A stretch of 64,000 bases of DNA from Phalacrocorax aristotelis (GCF_949628215.1 NC_134282.1:1347001-1411000), one strand, 5' to 3'. Shown: positions 24,801 to 39,170, counted from the stretch's first letter. Made by a program: numbers and translations. Notes: generated by a model not told the origin, from the sequence alone.

Positions 24801-27800
24801 GCTGAGGAAGAGCCAGGCACGGTCACCTCACATGGGTGAGGGTTACAAAGGACTACTATCTCTGTCGCATGGCTTGGGTCAGTGTTATTGGTTCCAACAA
24901 CACAGTCGTATCTTCCCTCTTTTTTGAAATTCAAATGTGAACAAAATATATTGCCAGCTACAAAGACTCAGTACAAACTAATACAGCCCGTTAAAGGAGT
25001 AGTTACTGCTAACTCCTGGTAGCTGCTACTATTGCTTCTTGAATTAAAAAAATAAAATAAAATGGCACGTTTCATTTTCAGACAAACTACCTGGCTGTTC
25101 CTTCATCCTCATTGTAAAACATTACATAATATGATACAGAATATGGATTTAGCATCATCTTTTACTCCTTCTCCTTGCCTCAGAGAAAAATACTATGTGG
25201 TAAATGCCATTTATTGTTAAGCAAGATCTAAGAGTGGAAAAAGGCCTTATGCAGAATGTACCTTAGGGTATCATAATTGAAAGAAATTTAACAGAGTTTT
25301 ATGAGGTAAGAAAAGGAAAGCTCCATTTAGTCAATTCAAATGGTTGTAGCATATTTGTTTCTGTTTTAAAATACGTTTGAACAGTATGTGCATAGATCAC
25401 AAATACAATTCTGTTAATGAACACCGAAATACAGCAAGTAGGGAACTATGTGGTTTGCTTCCCTCCCCTCATTTAGATTAGAATAACATTGACAATACAT
25501 TTATTTAGTTCCAGTGTTGTTTTCTTCATAAAGATCTAGCCTCTCTGGAGGTGATACAGGTGATAAGGCAGGCACGTACAACAGCTTCACTGTCAGTGGG
25601 TGAAATAGCATGAGGAATAATGTAGGCAGAAGGGTTTTTTTTTTTAATCTTGGAGAAGGGTGAGGGAAACCTAAAACTAAGACATCTTCTCATCAGGAGA
25701 AAAAAAAAATCATTTAAAAGCTTGTCATAAATGAAAACAATTTACTTGTGCCGGTGTCCTTAAGTGCGACAAACTCTTCTGCTTCTGCTGCTACATTCCT
25801 TAATGATATTACTGCATATAGCACATCTCATCTAATCTGTTAGTAAAATCCTAAAGTCACTTATGTCAGTCTCTAATGCAAGCCAAATGAGCCTTCCCAG
25901 TAATAAGAAGCTTCGCAGAATTAGTTTTCGTTTTGCAGAAAATTGCCATTGGGGCTGGCACTTTTATCTAAAAATTTCACTCGTGCATAAGCAAAAAACT
26001 CATATATTATTTGGTTACATTCCATCAGTATGAGAAATAACATTGTGAGAATTCTATGCATGCTAATGATATATAGAAATCCACCTGCTTTCAGATAAAA
26101 TGAGTTTAATTTTCTGTTGCCCACTGCCTGGTTGGCCTTTCATAAATTACTTATGCACAGCTATTATTAAAATAGAGGGAAAGCAAATTAGAAAGTCCTC
26201 ATATCTCTCCACTGGATTTAACCAAGGCAGGGCTGTGACAGCTAGAGTCAGCGTTTTTGAAAAAATTCTGCTCTCTTGAAAAATTTTGCATCTCTATACA
26301 ATTCTATGCCACTGTTGTAAACGTTCTGACCTGCCTTCTTACCAAATTAACCTAAATCCTTTCTATTTTTCAACATTAATGGAATCCTCTAGAGTCCTGC
26401 TGATATATATTAAAATATATTTATTGGTTAATTTGAATTCAAGCATTTTGTACCTCATTTCCCAGTACTTCTGTTATATCTGAACAGCTTGGAGCTTTAG
26501 CATTAGAAACTTACAAATTAAGATAAATACATTTGACAATTATCAGATCAAAACAACTTAACTTTCATTGGAATATATGATTGCAAATTTCCCTTCCTGA
26601 TGAAAGAGAAAATGAGGACTGCCTGCGTGAAACAGTTAATTGGATTTGAAAGTACTGTACGTTTCAGCAGTCGGTGCAGCTTTTGGTTGGTCAATGACTA
26701 CTTGACCTCCTGGTTTTCCAACAGACAAATGGTTTTCTTTTCTTGAGGGTCTTTTAAGTCCATAGTTCATGGTGACTTTAAGTTTAATTTTCTGTTAATG
26801 ATATTATTTTGCGCTTTTAAGATAAAACTTTCTTGTGATGTGCTGAGCAGCAGCGGCAATCCCATTACTGTGTGAGGAAGGACACCTTCTCAAATTGCAT
26901 GCTTTTACTATTGTCTGTATTGTTATGCTATTTCTAAATGTCATTTTAACACTTTGGGTTTGTATTCCATGTGCATTTAAACTGATAGCTACTCTGCTCC
27001 TTGAAAAAGATACAAATATTAAAAAAAAAAATAATCAAAATGCCATTGTGGCCACCTGCCCAGTCAAAGATCCCTTTTAAGCAACTGGGTCCTGATTCTT
27101 ATCAGCTACTGGTTTAATGCCTTCCACTTCGGTAGACTGACTCCTGATTAGAAGTGGTGTGGGTTAGTTTGGGCCAAGGACGTGCCCTACAGGTTTCAGG
27201 CTCAATCTCTCTATTTTCAAGCCCATTAAATTTGCATCCATACCCTATAATAGTGCATTAAGCCCATCCACACAGCAGGCAATTTTCTAATGCTAACAAC
27301 AATTTTGTCCATAGCTGACATCCACAGTGCTTTGCTAAACCCAGCCAATCAATGCTAGCACTGCTAAAAAGAAGCCTCTGCAGTTCTTATACTAAAGCAG
27401 CTTTCCTAACGACTTGGAGCAATTATTTCAGAAGAGTTTTTCACTAAATTTACATAAAATGCATATTTATTTGTTATGTGCCATAGGTGTTATTTTATTT
27501 CATATTGCATTCTCAGAGGGGACTAGAGCCTTACAATACCGCCCGCTCTTAAGCTGTTGTTTCACATTAGAGCCCCACAAATCTAACAGCTACGTGCCAC
27601 CAAGGGGGGCTGTCCTGCTCTTCCTCCACCTCCACTGCACCAGCACCCACAGCGAGGCAGTTCACAGAAGTAAACAGGAAGAAAAGCATCCACTTTTTTT
27701 TGTACGGTTAGTTTTCTGATAGTTGAGTTTCCTTAACTGGTTTAGCAGTGTGGGGCAATAGGGGCAGAGAGAGCATATGGCTGGCAAAGGGAAGGGGGCA

Positions 27801-29524
27801 GACAGCAGTCCTAGACTGACTTAGGTATGAGGTGAAACCAGTTTCCCTGGTGCTCCGCACCAAATTTAAATTCCAGTGAAGAACAAGTGGTTTCTCAATG
27901 AGGTATTTCAACTTTTCATCCATGAAAGAAGGCTCTGGAGAGATAGGAGAATGAAAAATTATCAGTAGGTCTAAAACTAGACATAGACTGACAAGAAACT
28001 GCGGAGCTCTGAAAATCTGCTGGAACCAAAGCTAGAAGTCTGGGTTCTTTGTAAAGTTGAGTAAAGAAAAAGAGAATCAGCTGAATAGCTTGTTTCTGTA
28101 AGTTTGGTTTCTGGGTCTTAATTTCATGTGAACACAGAACGAGTAAGAGGTGCTCAGCACTGGGTTGTCTCTGGCAGGTGGCACAGGGGGTAGTGCCACG
28201 GCTTTGGTGATTTTCTGGACTTGGCAAGCTTGCCCCCTCACGATGTAAACCCCTGGGCCAGCACTCAAGATCTTAGACTGCTTCTGAAGCCACTTTTATG
28301 CAAAGGCACCTGAATTACTGGCCGTGGAGCATGAGAGTGGGTCTACCTTCGTGGGCAGATAAAAAAGAAATGTGACATTTAAGCTTTACTCATATCAGTA
28401 ACTTGTGCCTCACTCAGGGCAATCATGTGAGAAAAGCCAACCAGAGTACTTGGGACTGGGATCTCAGAGAACAGCTTTTGATCACAGCAACTCATGTGTT
28501 TATCAACCCTAAAATAATCCGGAAGTTTTTAATTCCTAAGAGTGCTTCTTGATGCTCAGGAGCGGTTGCTAATGCGGAGGCTGGTTCTATTCAGTGATTC
28601 ACATTCCTGCGTATGAAGCTCTATAAAAATGGGATAAATTAAACATCCCATTGTGCAAGGATGTTATAAATCTTAAAAAGTTTTTGCCTGGATAGAATAT
28701 ACAATGCAAATGCAAACTGTTGATCAGAGTTTTTACTAGATGCCTAGCAAAACGTATATTTTAACTGCCTAAAATGTTTCTAGAATTGGTTCATATGTAC
28801 ACACCCAAACATCATTTTATACTATGCAAAGTTAGAAATCTCAGAATGAGTCACCTAAAAGTTGAAATCCTTTCTAATATGGAACATTGTCAAGTTCCTT
28901 TCCCTGTTTATTTTAGAACGTACACATTTTCTCTCATTTCTTCCAGTTCTATTATCTAATCAAGAGGATTAGTGGCGAACTGATAAAACACTAGTTTTTA
29001 CCAATATCAAAAACATTTAAAAACTCATTGCTCATCTTCTCCAAAATAATGCATTGTTCTAGCTATAAATATTGTTAATAGCTACAAATACTGTTAAATT
29101 TGTCTCTGGTTTTGAGACTTTTAGACTGTACTTCCTTCATGGTCTCCAGAGTTAAAACTTTGCGTGCATGTCCTTCCACCCTTCAATAACAATTTCAATT
29201 ACCATAAATTCATGTAAATCCAGGAATGTTCTTTAATGGAAAGTGTATGTTGAAAAATTTGTGATAAAAATGCAAAAATTAGCAGGTAGTGTATAATACT
29301 GTGTTTCACAAATAAAACCACATATTATATGGTTGTATGCTTGAATAAATTGAAATGCAATGTTCTAAACATTACCAAACACTGCTATCCACAATATCTG
29401 ATTATGCCCTGCAGTTTCCTATCCCTCCTGACAATTCAGTATCTGGAAATCAGACCATACCTTTTGACATAACTCCTACCCTAGGCAGTCGAGGCCTAAG
29501 CAGTTCTTCTTGAGGCCTAATGGA
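21881..29524. other. Intergenic, no gene seen
   Basis: Noncoding, AT-rich. The 186-codon plus-strand frame at 23938-24498 has no recognisable motif and overlaps other random frames. Nothing else stands out beyond the block at 26.6-26.9 kb. Confidence 0.65.
26600..26880. other. Conserved-element-like noncoding block
   Basis: Contains AACAGTTAATTGGATTTG, TTGGTTGGTCAATGACTACT and GTTAATGATATTATTTTGCG in high-complexity sequence without repeat signatures. Conservation not tested. Confidence 0.2.
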
Positions 29525-29625
29525 ACGCACATAATGCAAAGGCTTTAGATACAGTGATACAAACAGAGAAAAAAAGGTCCTGCCAGAAGTTTGCAATCTA
29601 AATAATATAAATTGTAGACATATCT
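29525..29625 (-). mobile_element. L3/MIR3-like repeat remnant
   Basis: GATACAAACAGAG...GGTCCTGCCAGAAGTTTGCAATCTAAATAA resembles the reverse complement of the L3-type signature TTTAGATTGTAAGCTCCTTGGGGCAGGGACC. Diverged. Confidence 0.4.
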
Positions 29626-31439
29626 GTGAGCATAATGCAATATGCTATATAAATAGCTTGTGAGAAATCCATAGACTGAAATACATTCTCCTAAAACAGT
29701 AACAGATAATTTTCAACAATAAGTAATTGCATTAAAAAAACCCGTTTCCAAATTGTTCTTGAACAACAATTATTCACTTTATATAACTTACCCAGATGCA
29801 GCAGTCAACACTGAGTAAAAGCCTGCCATGAATTAAAAAACGTTCTGAACATAAAGAACACCAAAAACTATGACTTCTTTCTGTACTCTCTCAAGTACAG
29901 AGTGTCCTGTGCACTAGTAGAGGACATCCTATACTATAATACTGTTGAAATGCTATAATTAAAGGTCTGTCAGAGTTTCCATTAAATCCCTGATTCTCAG
30001 GGTTTAATTAATAATAACAGTGAAAATTAATGTGAGTAGAATTAAAGCCACTGTCATAGCTCTACTGCATATTAATTCCTGATTTTAAGTCTCTACAACA
30101 TGTGGGACTGATGCAGCTTCCTCTCTTCAGGCAAAACTCCCATCACAGGGGAACTTCTTTGAATGTAAAATTCCTCACTGGAGACAGTGGATATTTGTTT
30201 GAATGTAGACGGTGCGCACAGGCTCTGAAACACCTATAGCGTTTATATGGTAAGTTAAATGAACATTTCAGAAGGATGAATTACTGAATCACATAAAGTT
30301 ATGGAAGAAATGCGCTAAGCATAGTTCAAACTTATATACCCTAAACCCCATGAACATTCAGAACTCCTCAGTCAATTCCTCCCCATTAGTCAACCTTTTT
30401 TTTAATGCATTTCTTTTTGAAATATTAGTATTCTTAACTCCTCCTCATTTTTCCTAAGTAAGAACTAAGGGATTGGTCCCATAATGGAAGATGGAGACTA
30501 TATCTAAATATTGGGAAATGGACTTTCTCTGAAAGCATGAGAGCAAATCAGGTGTTCTGTTACTGAAACAAAGGCTACTGGCATTTGGATTTGGGTGCAA
30601 ATAATTTCCAACACAGAACTTTCCGTAAGATTATGCCTTAAAAATAAGCATTGATATCTCACCATACAACACAAGGAAATTTAATCTTTGGCATAAAAGG
30701 ATCAAATAAAACTACCTCAGTGTGGAATTCTAGAGAGGGACCTGGCAGAATACTAGAGGATATTAATTTCTCTTCGAAGCAAATAGCATTACAGCTGAAA
30801 AATGTGAAAGCATGAAATTTTCTCAACACTGCTGTGAGAAACAGACCAGAAACACCAGACGTATGCAAAATACTACAGTGAAGGGTAGAGACAGTATTTT
30901 CAGAAGTTGTTGAAAATGTTAGGAATATTTTGTTTCACATAAAAGCACCTATTACAAAATACACATTTTTGTCCAGATTCCAAACTAATAGGTGGCATTA
31001 TTTTCTCTTACATTAAAAGAATCTATGTTGTACTGTAAACCTATATCACACACTTCTGTGGTTAATAGAGAAAAAAGGGTTCCAAACTAATTGCTGCTAG
31101 AACTGCTAAGTAGGTCAAGGAAGTTCACAAGTAAAAAAAAATTCACGTTAGAAAGAAAAGTGGGTATTTATACGGCTAATGAAACCTATGCTTCTCAGAA
31201 GAAGCACTACAAAAAACTAAGTCCACCTAATGAAAAATTCACATCCTATCACAAATAAGCTGAAATATCATCATCAGAGAATATGATCTGTTTTCAGTAA
31301 AACTGGGTACGTCTGCAGCACAACCCAAGAAGTGTGATAGAAGATAAGCAATGGAAGAAAGCATGCTTCTGCTATTGTGATCTTCTATCAGTACTGTCTT
31401 GATATCTAAATGTGGGGTCCACTGTGGTTGTCACTGTGC

Positions 31440-31890
31440 AATTCACTAAAAGATGCAGTCTTTGACCTGGAGAGCTTAGAAACTAAACAGATAATATGGA
31501 CAAAATATAGGAAAGTGTTACCACAGCTTTATCAAGCTAGAACCGAGACTACAGTTCCACAGCAGCCTAAACTAGAAATGTGACTGCCAGGCCCTGCCGC
31601 TACCCTCCTCTCTCTACGTGCTCCCTAGGCCACTCGCTGAGCTGCTTCAGTTCACTATTCCAGCATAAAACTGTCCTCTCCAAACTGAGCATACTTTTGC
31701 CAGACTAAGGTACTGATGTGGATCAGTAAAGGAATTGCCAGTTACCTGAGACAGCAGGGGACACCGAAGAGAGGCCAGGTGGGAGAGGATGGAGGGGAGG
31801 GACTCGTGCTTTGGGACAACAGTCAAACATAGACATTAAGTCATTTACCCAAATTCACTTAGAAATTCTATGGCAGGTATCATATAATGT
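31440..31890 (-). mobile_element. L3/MIR-like repeat remnants, two pieces
   Basis: GCAGTCTTTGACCTGGAGAG and CTTAGAAACTAAACAGATAA at about 31455-31495 resemble the 'gagcttacaatctaaa' signature. ACATTAAGTCATTTACCCAA at about 31834-31853 resembles GGTTAAGTGACTTGCCCAAG of the MIR/L3 core. The roughly 340 bp between do not fit either family. Confidence 0.35.
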
Positions 31891-34829
31891 TTCTGTTATC
31901 AGAATAAGTAGCTATAAGCAGATCCTGAATAAGTTTAGGATGGACATTTCAAGAGACTTTTTAATCCCTAGAGCACCAAAAGTTTGCGTCAGCCACCCTG
32001 CAAGGTTAACAAGAGCAAAAATCATAAGGAGATTTTAGATGGAGCTTTGCATTATATGAGATGGTTGACAGAGATGATAAAGAGTTACGACTTGAAAACT
32101 CAAGTGTCCTTTCAATTCTATGCATTTTGAAATGGCTCAACTAATTCAAAACTAAGAGAAGCTGAAAAAAAGCTCCTTCGAGTACACTGTATTGGAGGAA
32201 GTTACATCAAATGAATGCCAATGCTAAAACCAGGAAAAAGATACGAATCCAATTCTGCAACCCTTAGGAGCCGAGAATAGTACTCTCTCTAATTTACTAA
32301 CGTCACTATAAACCAGGACACAAAGAACACTTAGGCTCTTGATAGAGAAAATTACCAATCAAAACAGAGTAATCTATACTATTAATCTGGAGTGTACCTT
32401 GCCCTGCTTACCCAGTCTTTCAGAGTTTAAAGAATTAAGAAACCAGACCAAAACTTTGCATGGGGGCACGGTTTACTGTAATCCATGTCACGATAAAGCA
32501 AGGCATCTCTCAACCAAAATGGATAAAGCCTGTAACTGTTTGTGTGTATCTGTTGCTGAGCTATCAGCTCTTGCGTTAGCTTTAAGCTAAGCATCACACC
32601 ATCCACTTTCTCCTCTCTCGTATTCTCTAATGCTGAAGTCACATGACAAACATCTGGTGATCAAAGCAAAATCACGAAGTGGATAATTTCTATTTGGACA
32701 TTACTTTTTGGCTCCACTTATGCCTGCAGCTGGAGCGTTTCCTCCCTGCAGCTCTATGCTGTTTTGTGAGCAACGCTGGCAAAATGTCACAAATTTAGGA
32801 GAAACTTTGAAGGGGCGTAGTGTTAAAGACTTCTACTTTCAAATCAGTACAGCTTGGATCAATGACACCACTACTAAATGTAAACAGGCGTAATGGAAAT
32901 TTTACAAAGCAAAACCATTTGTGTGTAACGTCAAAAACAGCACAAGGTCCTCTTTCCATAAGAGTGCAAATCACATTTAGAGAAAGGCCAGAGAGAAAAG
33001 CAAGATTACTTTGTGATGATTTGCTGCCAAGTTCACTACACTATTTGCTTGATAATGAATTTCCGTCATATTGTCATGTATTTCAGGCTTCATCAACAGA
33101 GTGCTACACTGCAAAAAAATATGGTTTTAGCACATTGGAAAAAGGTGAAAAGAGGAAAAAGAACACACATTATTATTTGATTTCCTGCAAGTAATAATTT
33201 GTAAAAATATTATTTTACAATGAACTAAATTCATGTTTCTAATGCATATTAAATATGGAATCAGAACTCCTTTACTGGATTTCAAGTTCTTAACTTTCAT
33301 AGTTTTATATTCATTGCAGCAGGCTTTTGGTTTTATTTCACTTCCATACCAGCAGACAAATGACAGTATGCATTTTGTGGGGAATAACAACCAGGAAGAG
33401 ATAAGGCTTTTTTTTAAATGCAGTTTGAGAAAACACCTTGCTCTGTCTAATCACAAATTCCAAAAAAGGGAAGGAAGGGAGAAAAGATGAAGTGTCCTGT
33501 TGGAAGAATGAATGTGGATTCAGGTGTATGAAATATTGGCTAATTATGTGGTAAGATTTTGCTTCCATCAGAAGTAATAAATGGGAAGAGATTACCGAAC
33601 ACATTTCTGCTGCAAAGGGAAGAAAGCAGTTTCTGGTATGTTGCACTTGTAACAATATGATTTTTTTTTTGGCTTGACATTACTTACAGTATCTTATCTA
33701 CATTAGTAATAAATAAAAGACAAACAGCATCTTCTGTTGCCCCTCAAGTTGTCAATACTTCAGTGTGCTCTGAAGAGCAGCCAGGCTGTTCACATAAGCA
33801 CGGCTTCAGGCACACCCAGAGAAAGCCCTGTGACCAAGTACACGCAGTGCCTCCAAAGGTTGGAGGCCTTCCAAGCCCAACACGCACGCGCTGCCTATAG
33901 GTGCTCCGGGTGGCTGGTAGCACGGATGGGAGAGAAGCTCACAGAGCACATCTGCTGCTCCGAGTGTGCTTTTTAAGAGCTGTACACACTAACAGCAACT
34001 GGTGAATAGGTACAAGGAGCCTTCTGATTTGTGTGTCTGTATAAAAGCACAGTCCCAGTTGTAAGTAATTAAGGGATTTATTGGTCAGGTCAGGTTGCAG
34101 AAGCTGTAGCACACAAGGAGAGATAGCTAGGATTTGTGGCTCACATTCCCGTGTGATGTAACAGTTTATAATGCTACACAGCTCTCAGTCCCTCACGTTT
34201 ACATTCTGGCTGCTGCTGGTCTTCTCAAGCCCACGCTATGCTTTCGAATTAGCATGAGTAACTGGACACAAAAGGCAGAGAACAGTTGCTTTTTCCACAG
34301 GCCTTGTAAAGAACTTGCTGGGAATTCTTCTGGAAAACTGTTCTTCTCAGAATTGAAACTTTTCACATGAGTTTACCAATTTTAGTGAAACTTGCAGAGG
34401 GAAAAGTATCTCAATTCAAAAACTGGATTTCTGACAGAGGTAAGAAAGAGAGGCCTGACCAGCATCCCAGGATCTAGGTACTAGCCTGGAGTGTCAAAGA
34501 CAAGTGTGCAAGTTCACATTCGGGTGAACCTGAGACAGCATTTGTGATGTTGTAAATATAACTTTGTACTTATTAGAATACCTACATTTTCCAGATTGTT
34601 ACCAATATAGAAGCTGCTTGGGTGCATGAGACTCCTGGATGTTGACTCAAGTTACGGCCTTTCCAACACTGACGCTGTACATAAAGAGCTGTCTTTCCTG
34701 AGAAAGTCACAGGTACAGTGCTGGTCAAATGCACAGCATGCCTAGAAACCTCGGTTTAGGGAAGACGTAAATAGGGGCTTATCATGAGCATAGAGAAGCA
34801 ACAGCTGGAAAGTTGCCTAAGGACTGTGA

Positions 34830-34945
34830 AAATGCTCTCACAACATCCATTTGATAATGACGTTACTCCAATGAGTTCAGTGAAATTATCCTCACTTTAC
34901 ATGGGGGTCAGAGAAAAATGAAGCCGCTTAAACTGTAAAAATCCA
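34830..34945 (-). mobile_element. MIR-like SINE remnant
   Basis: GCTCTCACAACATCC followed by ATTATCCTCACTTTACATGG and GTCAGAGAAAAATGAAGCCG matches the reverse-complement MIR order CTCACAACAACCC, ATTATCCCCATTTTACAG, GAGGCACAGAG. Confidence 0.5.
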
Positions 34946-35849
34946 CCTTGTACATCTTATCATGCAAATTAAATTTAAAACCCCCATGGAAATAGTCCAA
35001 AGAACTTTCTCTGCATGTGGCTGTAAGTCATTTAAGTCACTCAGTGAGATGGGATAATGGCCATTATTTTTCATTTGGCCAGTTCATATTGTGACACTAG
35101 GAGAAAGACAGTCTGTCAAGTTTTTGTCTGCAGTGTCTAATTTTTCACCACACTGCTCCTGCCCTCCCTCCATTGTGTCAGGAGTACATTAGGTGTTGGA
35201 AGAGCAACGAGAGACTCAACCAGTGGGTGGAGAGGCTGGAGAAGGGGGATTGAATTATAGGCAGCCTGCAGAGTCTGTCTGAAAGGCTGTGCTGTTTCTC
35301 TTTATGGTTGATATGGATCTATGTCCCCATGCCATATTACATGGAAAGGATTAGAAATAGGATTTCTGATATTTCAGCTGACATGTCAGGAGAGATGATT
35401 TCATGCAACTGCCTATGTTGCAACCTAAATTCAAATATTCTGCCTTTTAAAAGGATTGTATTTATTTTCATCTGTACTTCTTGGCTCAGAACCTTATACT
35501 GCAATGAATGATACTGCAATGAAATGCACTTCAAAGAGCCTAATTCATAGCTAATATTTTGTATCTGTAGTGTACCTTTCTCACTCCCCAGTGACACAAA
35601 TGGGAGTAAGTGGTAAAACAGCTCAGAAAGCTACGTGTATCACAGTTTGTAAAAGTTTGGAAGTTCTTCTGTAAATAAAAAAATCAAACATCAGTGTTTT
35701 GTTTTGACCAAGGCCAAGAAAATAAAGGAAAAAAGAGAAAAATATCTCAACTGAAAGTGCAACGTATCAAGGCCACTGGCTATAAATATAAATACTGCTG
35801 CTGCACATAAATCTTAAACAGCCTACTGCAACTACTAATACAGTAGTAT

Positions 35850-35899
35850 TAAATACTATAATTTTACTATATTAAATAAATATAAAATTATAGTATTTA
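35850..35899. repeat. Perfect 17-bp inverted repeat, 16-nt loop
   Basis: TAAATACTATAATTTTA at 35850-35866 pairs exactly with TAAAATTATAGTATTTA at 35883-35899. It is AT-only apart from one C:G pair. It lies in an AT-rich block and could form a cruciform or be the core of a decayed short inverted-repeat transposon. Confidence 0.85.
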
Positions 35900-38800
35900 C
35901 AAGATCAATATTTTTAAAGAAAATCACAGGATCATAGTATCAAACAAGATTATGCTATGTCCTATATAGTATTTTAAGATACATAAAGCAGTAACATGAC
36001 TGCACATATGCATTTTAGAGATATCAAGTAACCATTGCACGAAGATGGTAACACTGTGTACCTAATGCTAAGCACAGCAACAAGCCTGAGGCCCATCTGA
36101 TCTCCCCGTGCAAAATATGTCGTTCAACTCTTGCTAGCCTCATTGTATGTCTAATGGGAAATGCGTCACTTTTCATGCCTCCATAGAAATATGCATTGAG
36201 TGTTCCAACTATAATATATAGATCTAAGATTTTCTTACTGTTGGCTGTTGAGGCAGTAGAAATTACAGAAATGCTACAATGCAGAAAGAATCCCTGGATC
36301 CTGCCCTCGGTACAGAATGAAGGTACTTCTGTGAGGTTATATGCATTTCTAGCACGCTTGCATTGGCGTTTTCCACGTTGAATTCATGCAGTCCACAGTC
36401 GGCACCAGATAAAATTTAGCATAGCTCTGTTCGTGCAGATAAGCTATGTATTTGGTACTCACCAAGGATCTAGTTCACTGTTTCTGAAGTTTGTCCAGCA
36501 TGAGAAACAAATCTTCCAGCGAAGGCCAGCAATATCACCGTAAGAATCCAGTTAGTTGTTTAGACCAATGGGCACCCTTCTTCTGGAGCACTGAAGAGTG
36601 ATGAAAATATTAAGTAGAAAGTTTCACTTGCTAGAAGTTCCCGGTAGTAGAGAAAACCAAGCTCCCTTTCTCTTCCAAAATCTAAAAACATTTGATTTAT
36701 GCCCATATTTTAACATGGCCAGGTAATGACCTTGCACAACAGAACAAACGCATCGAAAAGAAGCCCAGCTTGGGCCTGCAGTTACATATCTGCATGTACA
36801 TTAGAACGTTTTTGTTAGAAGCATAAGCTCCATCTCGTTATGTTGCACTGCGTGGAACTTCGACTTTCACTAACCCGTAAATAGATACTGTTTGCAGCAA
36901 AGGGACCACGCACGTTTTTATATGACATACAACAAAAGACCTTGGTCCTCTGGAGGACGTACGTTCCTGTCACTTTCTCTTCAACAGCTCCCCAAGCAAA
37001 AGCTGTTGCCTTGACAACTCTGGGGCATTCTCTGGCTCCATGTGTGCCGGTAGGAGGAAGGCCAATTTCCTTCCACAAGAAATAGAACTGCTAAGAAATA
37101 AACAGTTAACAACTGTTCCGATTCCCTCAGTACTGCCAACATGAGGAAGAAAATGAAGAATCCGATTACAGACACAGGATTTCGTAAGCCAGAAGCAGAA
37201 GGATTCAAGCACTGAGAATTCACAGACACAAGTGGGGAACAGAAGAAACTGCAGTTACTTGAGACCAGTGACACTAGGAATGGCTATGGCTAAGGTCAGG
37301 CTAAGGTTCTTCTCTTTGGTCAGCTTCCTATAACTGTAAGGCCACTGGCCTTCCATGGCATTGCCCTTGCTTTACCATTATGCTGTTTATGAAGAAAGTG
37401 ATAATAAACAATATAAAAAGGATCCATTTGCAATTTCCACTACTTCTGCAAATAACCTTTTGATAATATTAAGTAGGACTAACTTTATCTCGAATTTTGT
37501 GCTCCCTTTTTCTCTTATGAGTGCAACTCTTCTTCAAGTAAGCGTACTTCTGAAGTAAAAAAGAAGACACGGGAAAACTGATGGTCAGGAAAGAGATCAC
37601 AGTAGTTGCACTTCACTTGAAAGAACAGTAGATAGAGACACCGTTTATCTGTAACACAGAAAACTATAAGCATGCTGCCTTGAAGCTCTAGTCTATTCTG
37701 TATCCTGTAACTGAGCTGAAGCCTATTCAGCTATGGAATATTCAGCTGTATGGTTGTTCTGTACCAAAAATCTCACCACATCCATGAGGAAAATCACATC
37801 CATTGAAAGTCAAAGCTTGTACATAGAAAGAGAGATACGCTGTTGTAATCTTTAAATTCTTCATTACTTCAAGGACGTATCATGGCCTTTGGCATTTCTC
37901 ACTTATTAAACCTTCCCCTCCTTTAAGGGTTAGTCAAAGCACAAGCTATCTGCTTTGCCAGCAAATATCTAATGATAACAGGTTACACGTGTCCTTTACC
38001 AAAATCAAACTATTTTGGAAAGTTTCTGTTAGTAATTAGAGCAGGGTTTTCAAAGTCAATAGAAGCTAAAAGTTCAGGAGAAGCTACTCAAAATTTCATG
38101 CCAATAGAACCTGTAATAAAAAGCAAAGTACTCTGTATTCGAAAGAGACTGTGGTATATCAGTAAACACATCTGCCAAAAGAAAGCACCTAACACCACTG
38201 AAGCTCTAGCACACATTCTATTTGTTTGTTGTATTTTATTCAAGGAAAGGACAGACAAAGGCTACTGTAGTAACACTTCTGCTGGCAGTTAAATTCCACG
38301 TGCAGCCACGTATGGCCAGGCTTCACGATACACCGACCTGCTAGTCAAAGTAATAGCATTTCTAGTTCAAGTTAAATGGAAAGGGATTAGGGTAAGAAAA
38401 CTCTATTGACCGCTGACATTGTTTATTACATAAAAGGTAATTGCTTAGAGAAGATTCCCTCTGCTTTTGCTGCAGAAAATGTCTTGGTTTGTTGTTAATC
38501 CTTCTCCCATTACAGTGCAGCCACATACGTACCACTGCTCACAGAAGCAAAGAGAGCCTTCTGTGTGACTGGGGGTGAGTACATTGTAATGCACTACTTC
38601 TATCTGCCATGTTTTGGTCTACAGCAGTACATTTTGGATGCTTCTACTGACTACTCCCTGGAAATATGGTAAAGACGCGGTCTTTTATACAAAGATACAG
38701 TACACAGAAAAAAAATCTAGAGAAACTGTGGTAATAGAAAAGGACAGGCTCAAACAACAATGAACAGCTCACAGTCAAATCCAAAGCATTAGAAGATTTC

Positions 38801-39054
38801 AGGCTGTGTTGGCAGAGTACAAATCCATCTTGGATCAAATTATTCACCCATTTACTGTGGTCCTCACTTGGACTGGCAATTAGTTCAACTGTGGAATGCT
38901 ACTTATGGATACATTTGCAATCCCCACATATTCTCTACAGCACAAACGGACTTAGGAAGAACTGGGTACAGGCTACCCCATGTAAACCAAATAGCAATTA
39001 CTTTCATACAGGTGTTAAAGTTGTGCCTGAAAATAAAACACAAGTAAAAAATTC

Positions 39055-39170
39055 TTGTCTCCTGCTCTGCATTCTGGGCAATCTGAGGCAAGTCACTTAA
39101 CCTCTTTGTGCCTCTGCTTCGTCATCTTTAAAACCAGGATCATACTACTGCCCTTATGGGACACACTGCA
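39055..39170 (+). mobile_element. MIR SINE remnant
   Basis: AGGCAAGTCACTTAACCTCT, TTGTGCCTCTGCTTCGTCAT and CTTTAAAACCAGGATCATAC follow the MIR core GGCAAGTCACTTAACCTCTCTGTGCCTCAGTTTCCTCATCTGTAAAATGG in order and spacing. It is the best preserved MIR in the window. Confidence 0.75.

Larger units (their letters stand above)
31891..39054. other. Intergenic, no gene seen
   Basis: Noncoding. A locally CpG-richer patch at about 33,780-33,970 lacks GC boxes or a plausible first exon. A small 8-bp hairpin (TTGTAAAA/TTTTACAA) lies at 33199-33220. The AT-rich block around 35.8-36.0 kb carries the 17-bp inverted repeat. Confidence 0.65.

Noticed and set aside
33780-33970. Possible second small CpG island or promoter
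   Set aside because: Only a handful of CpGs, no GC boxes and no plausible first exon.
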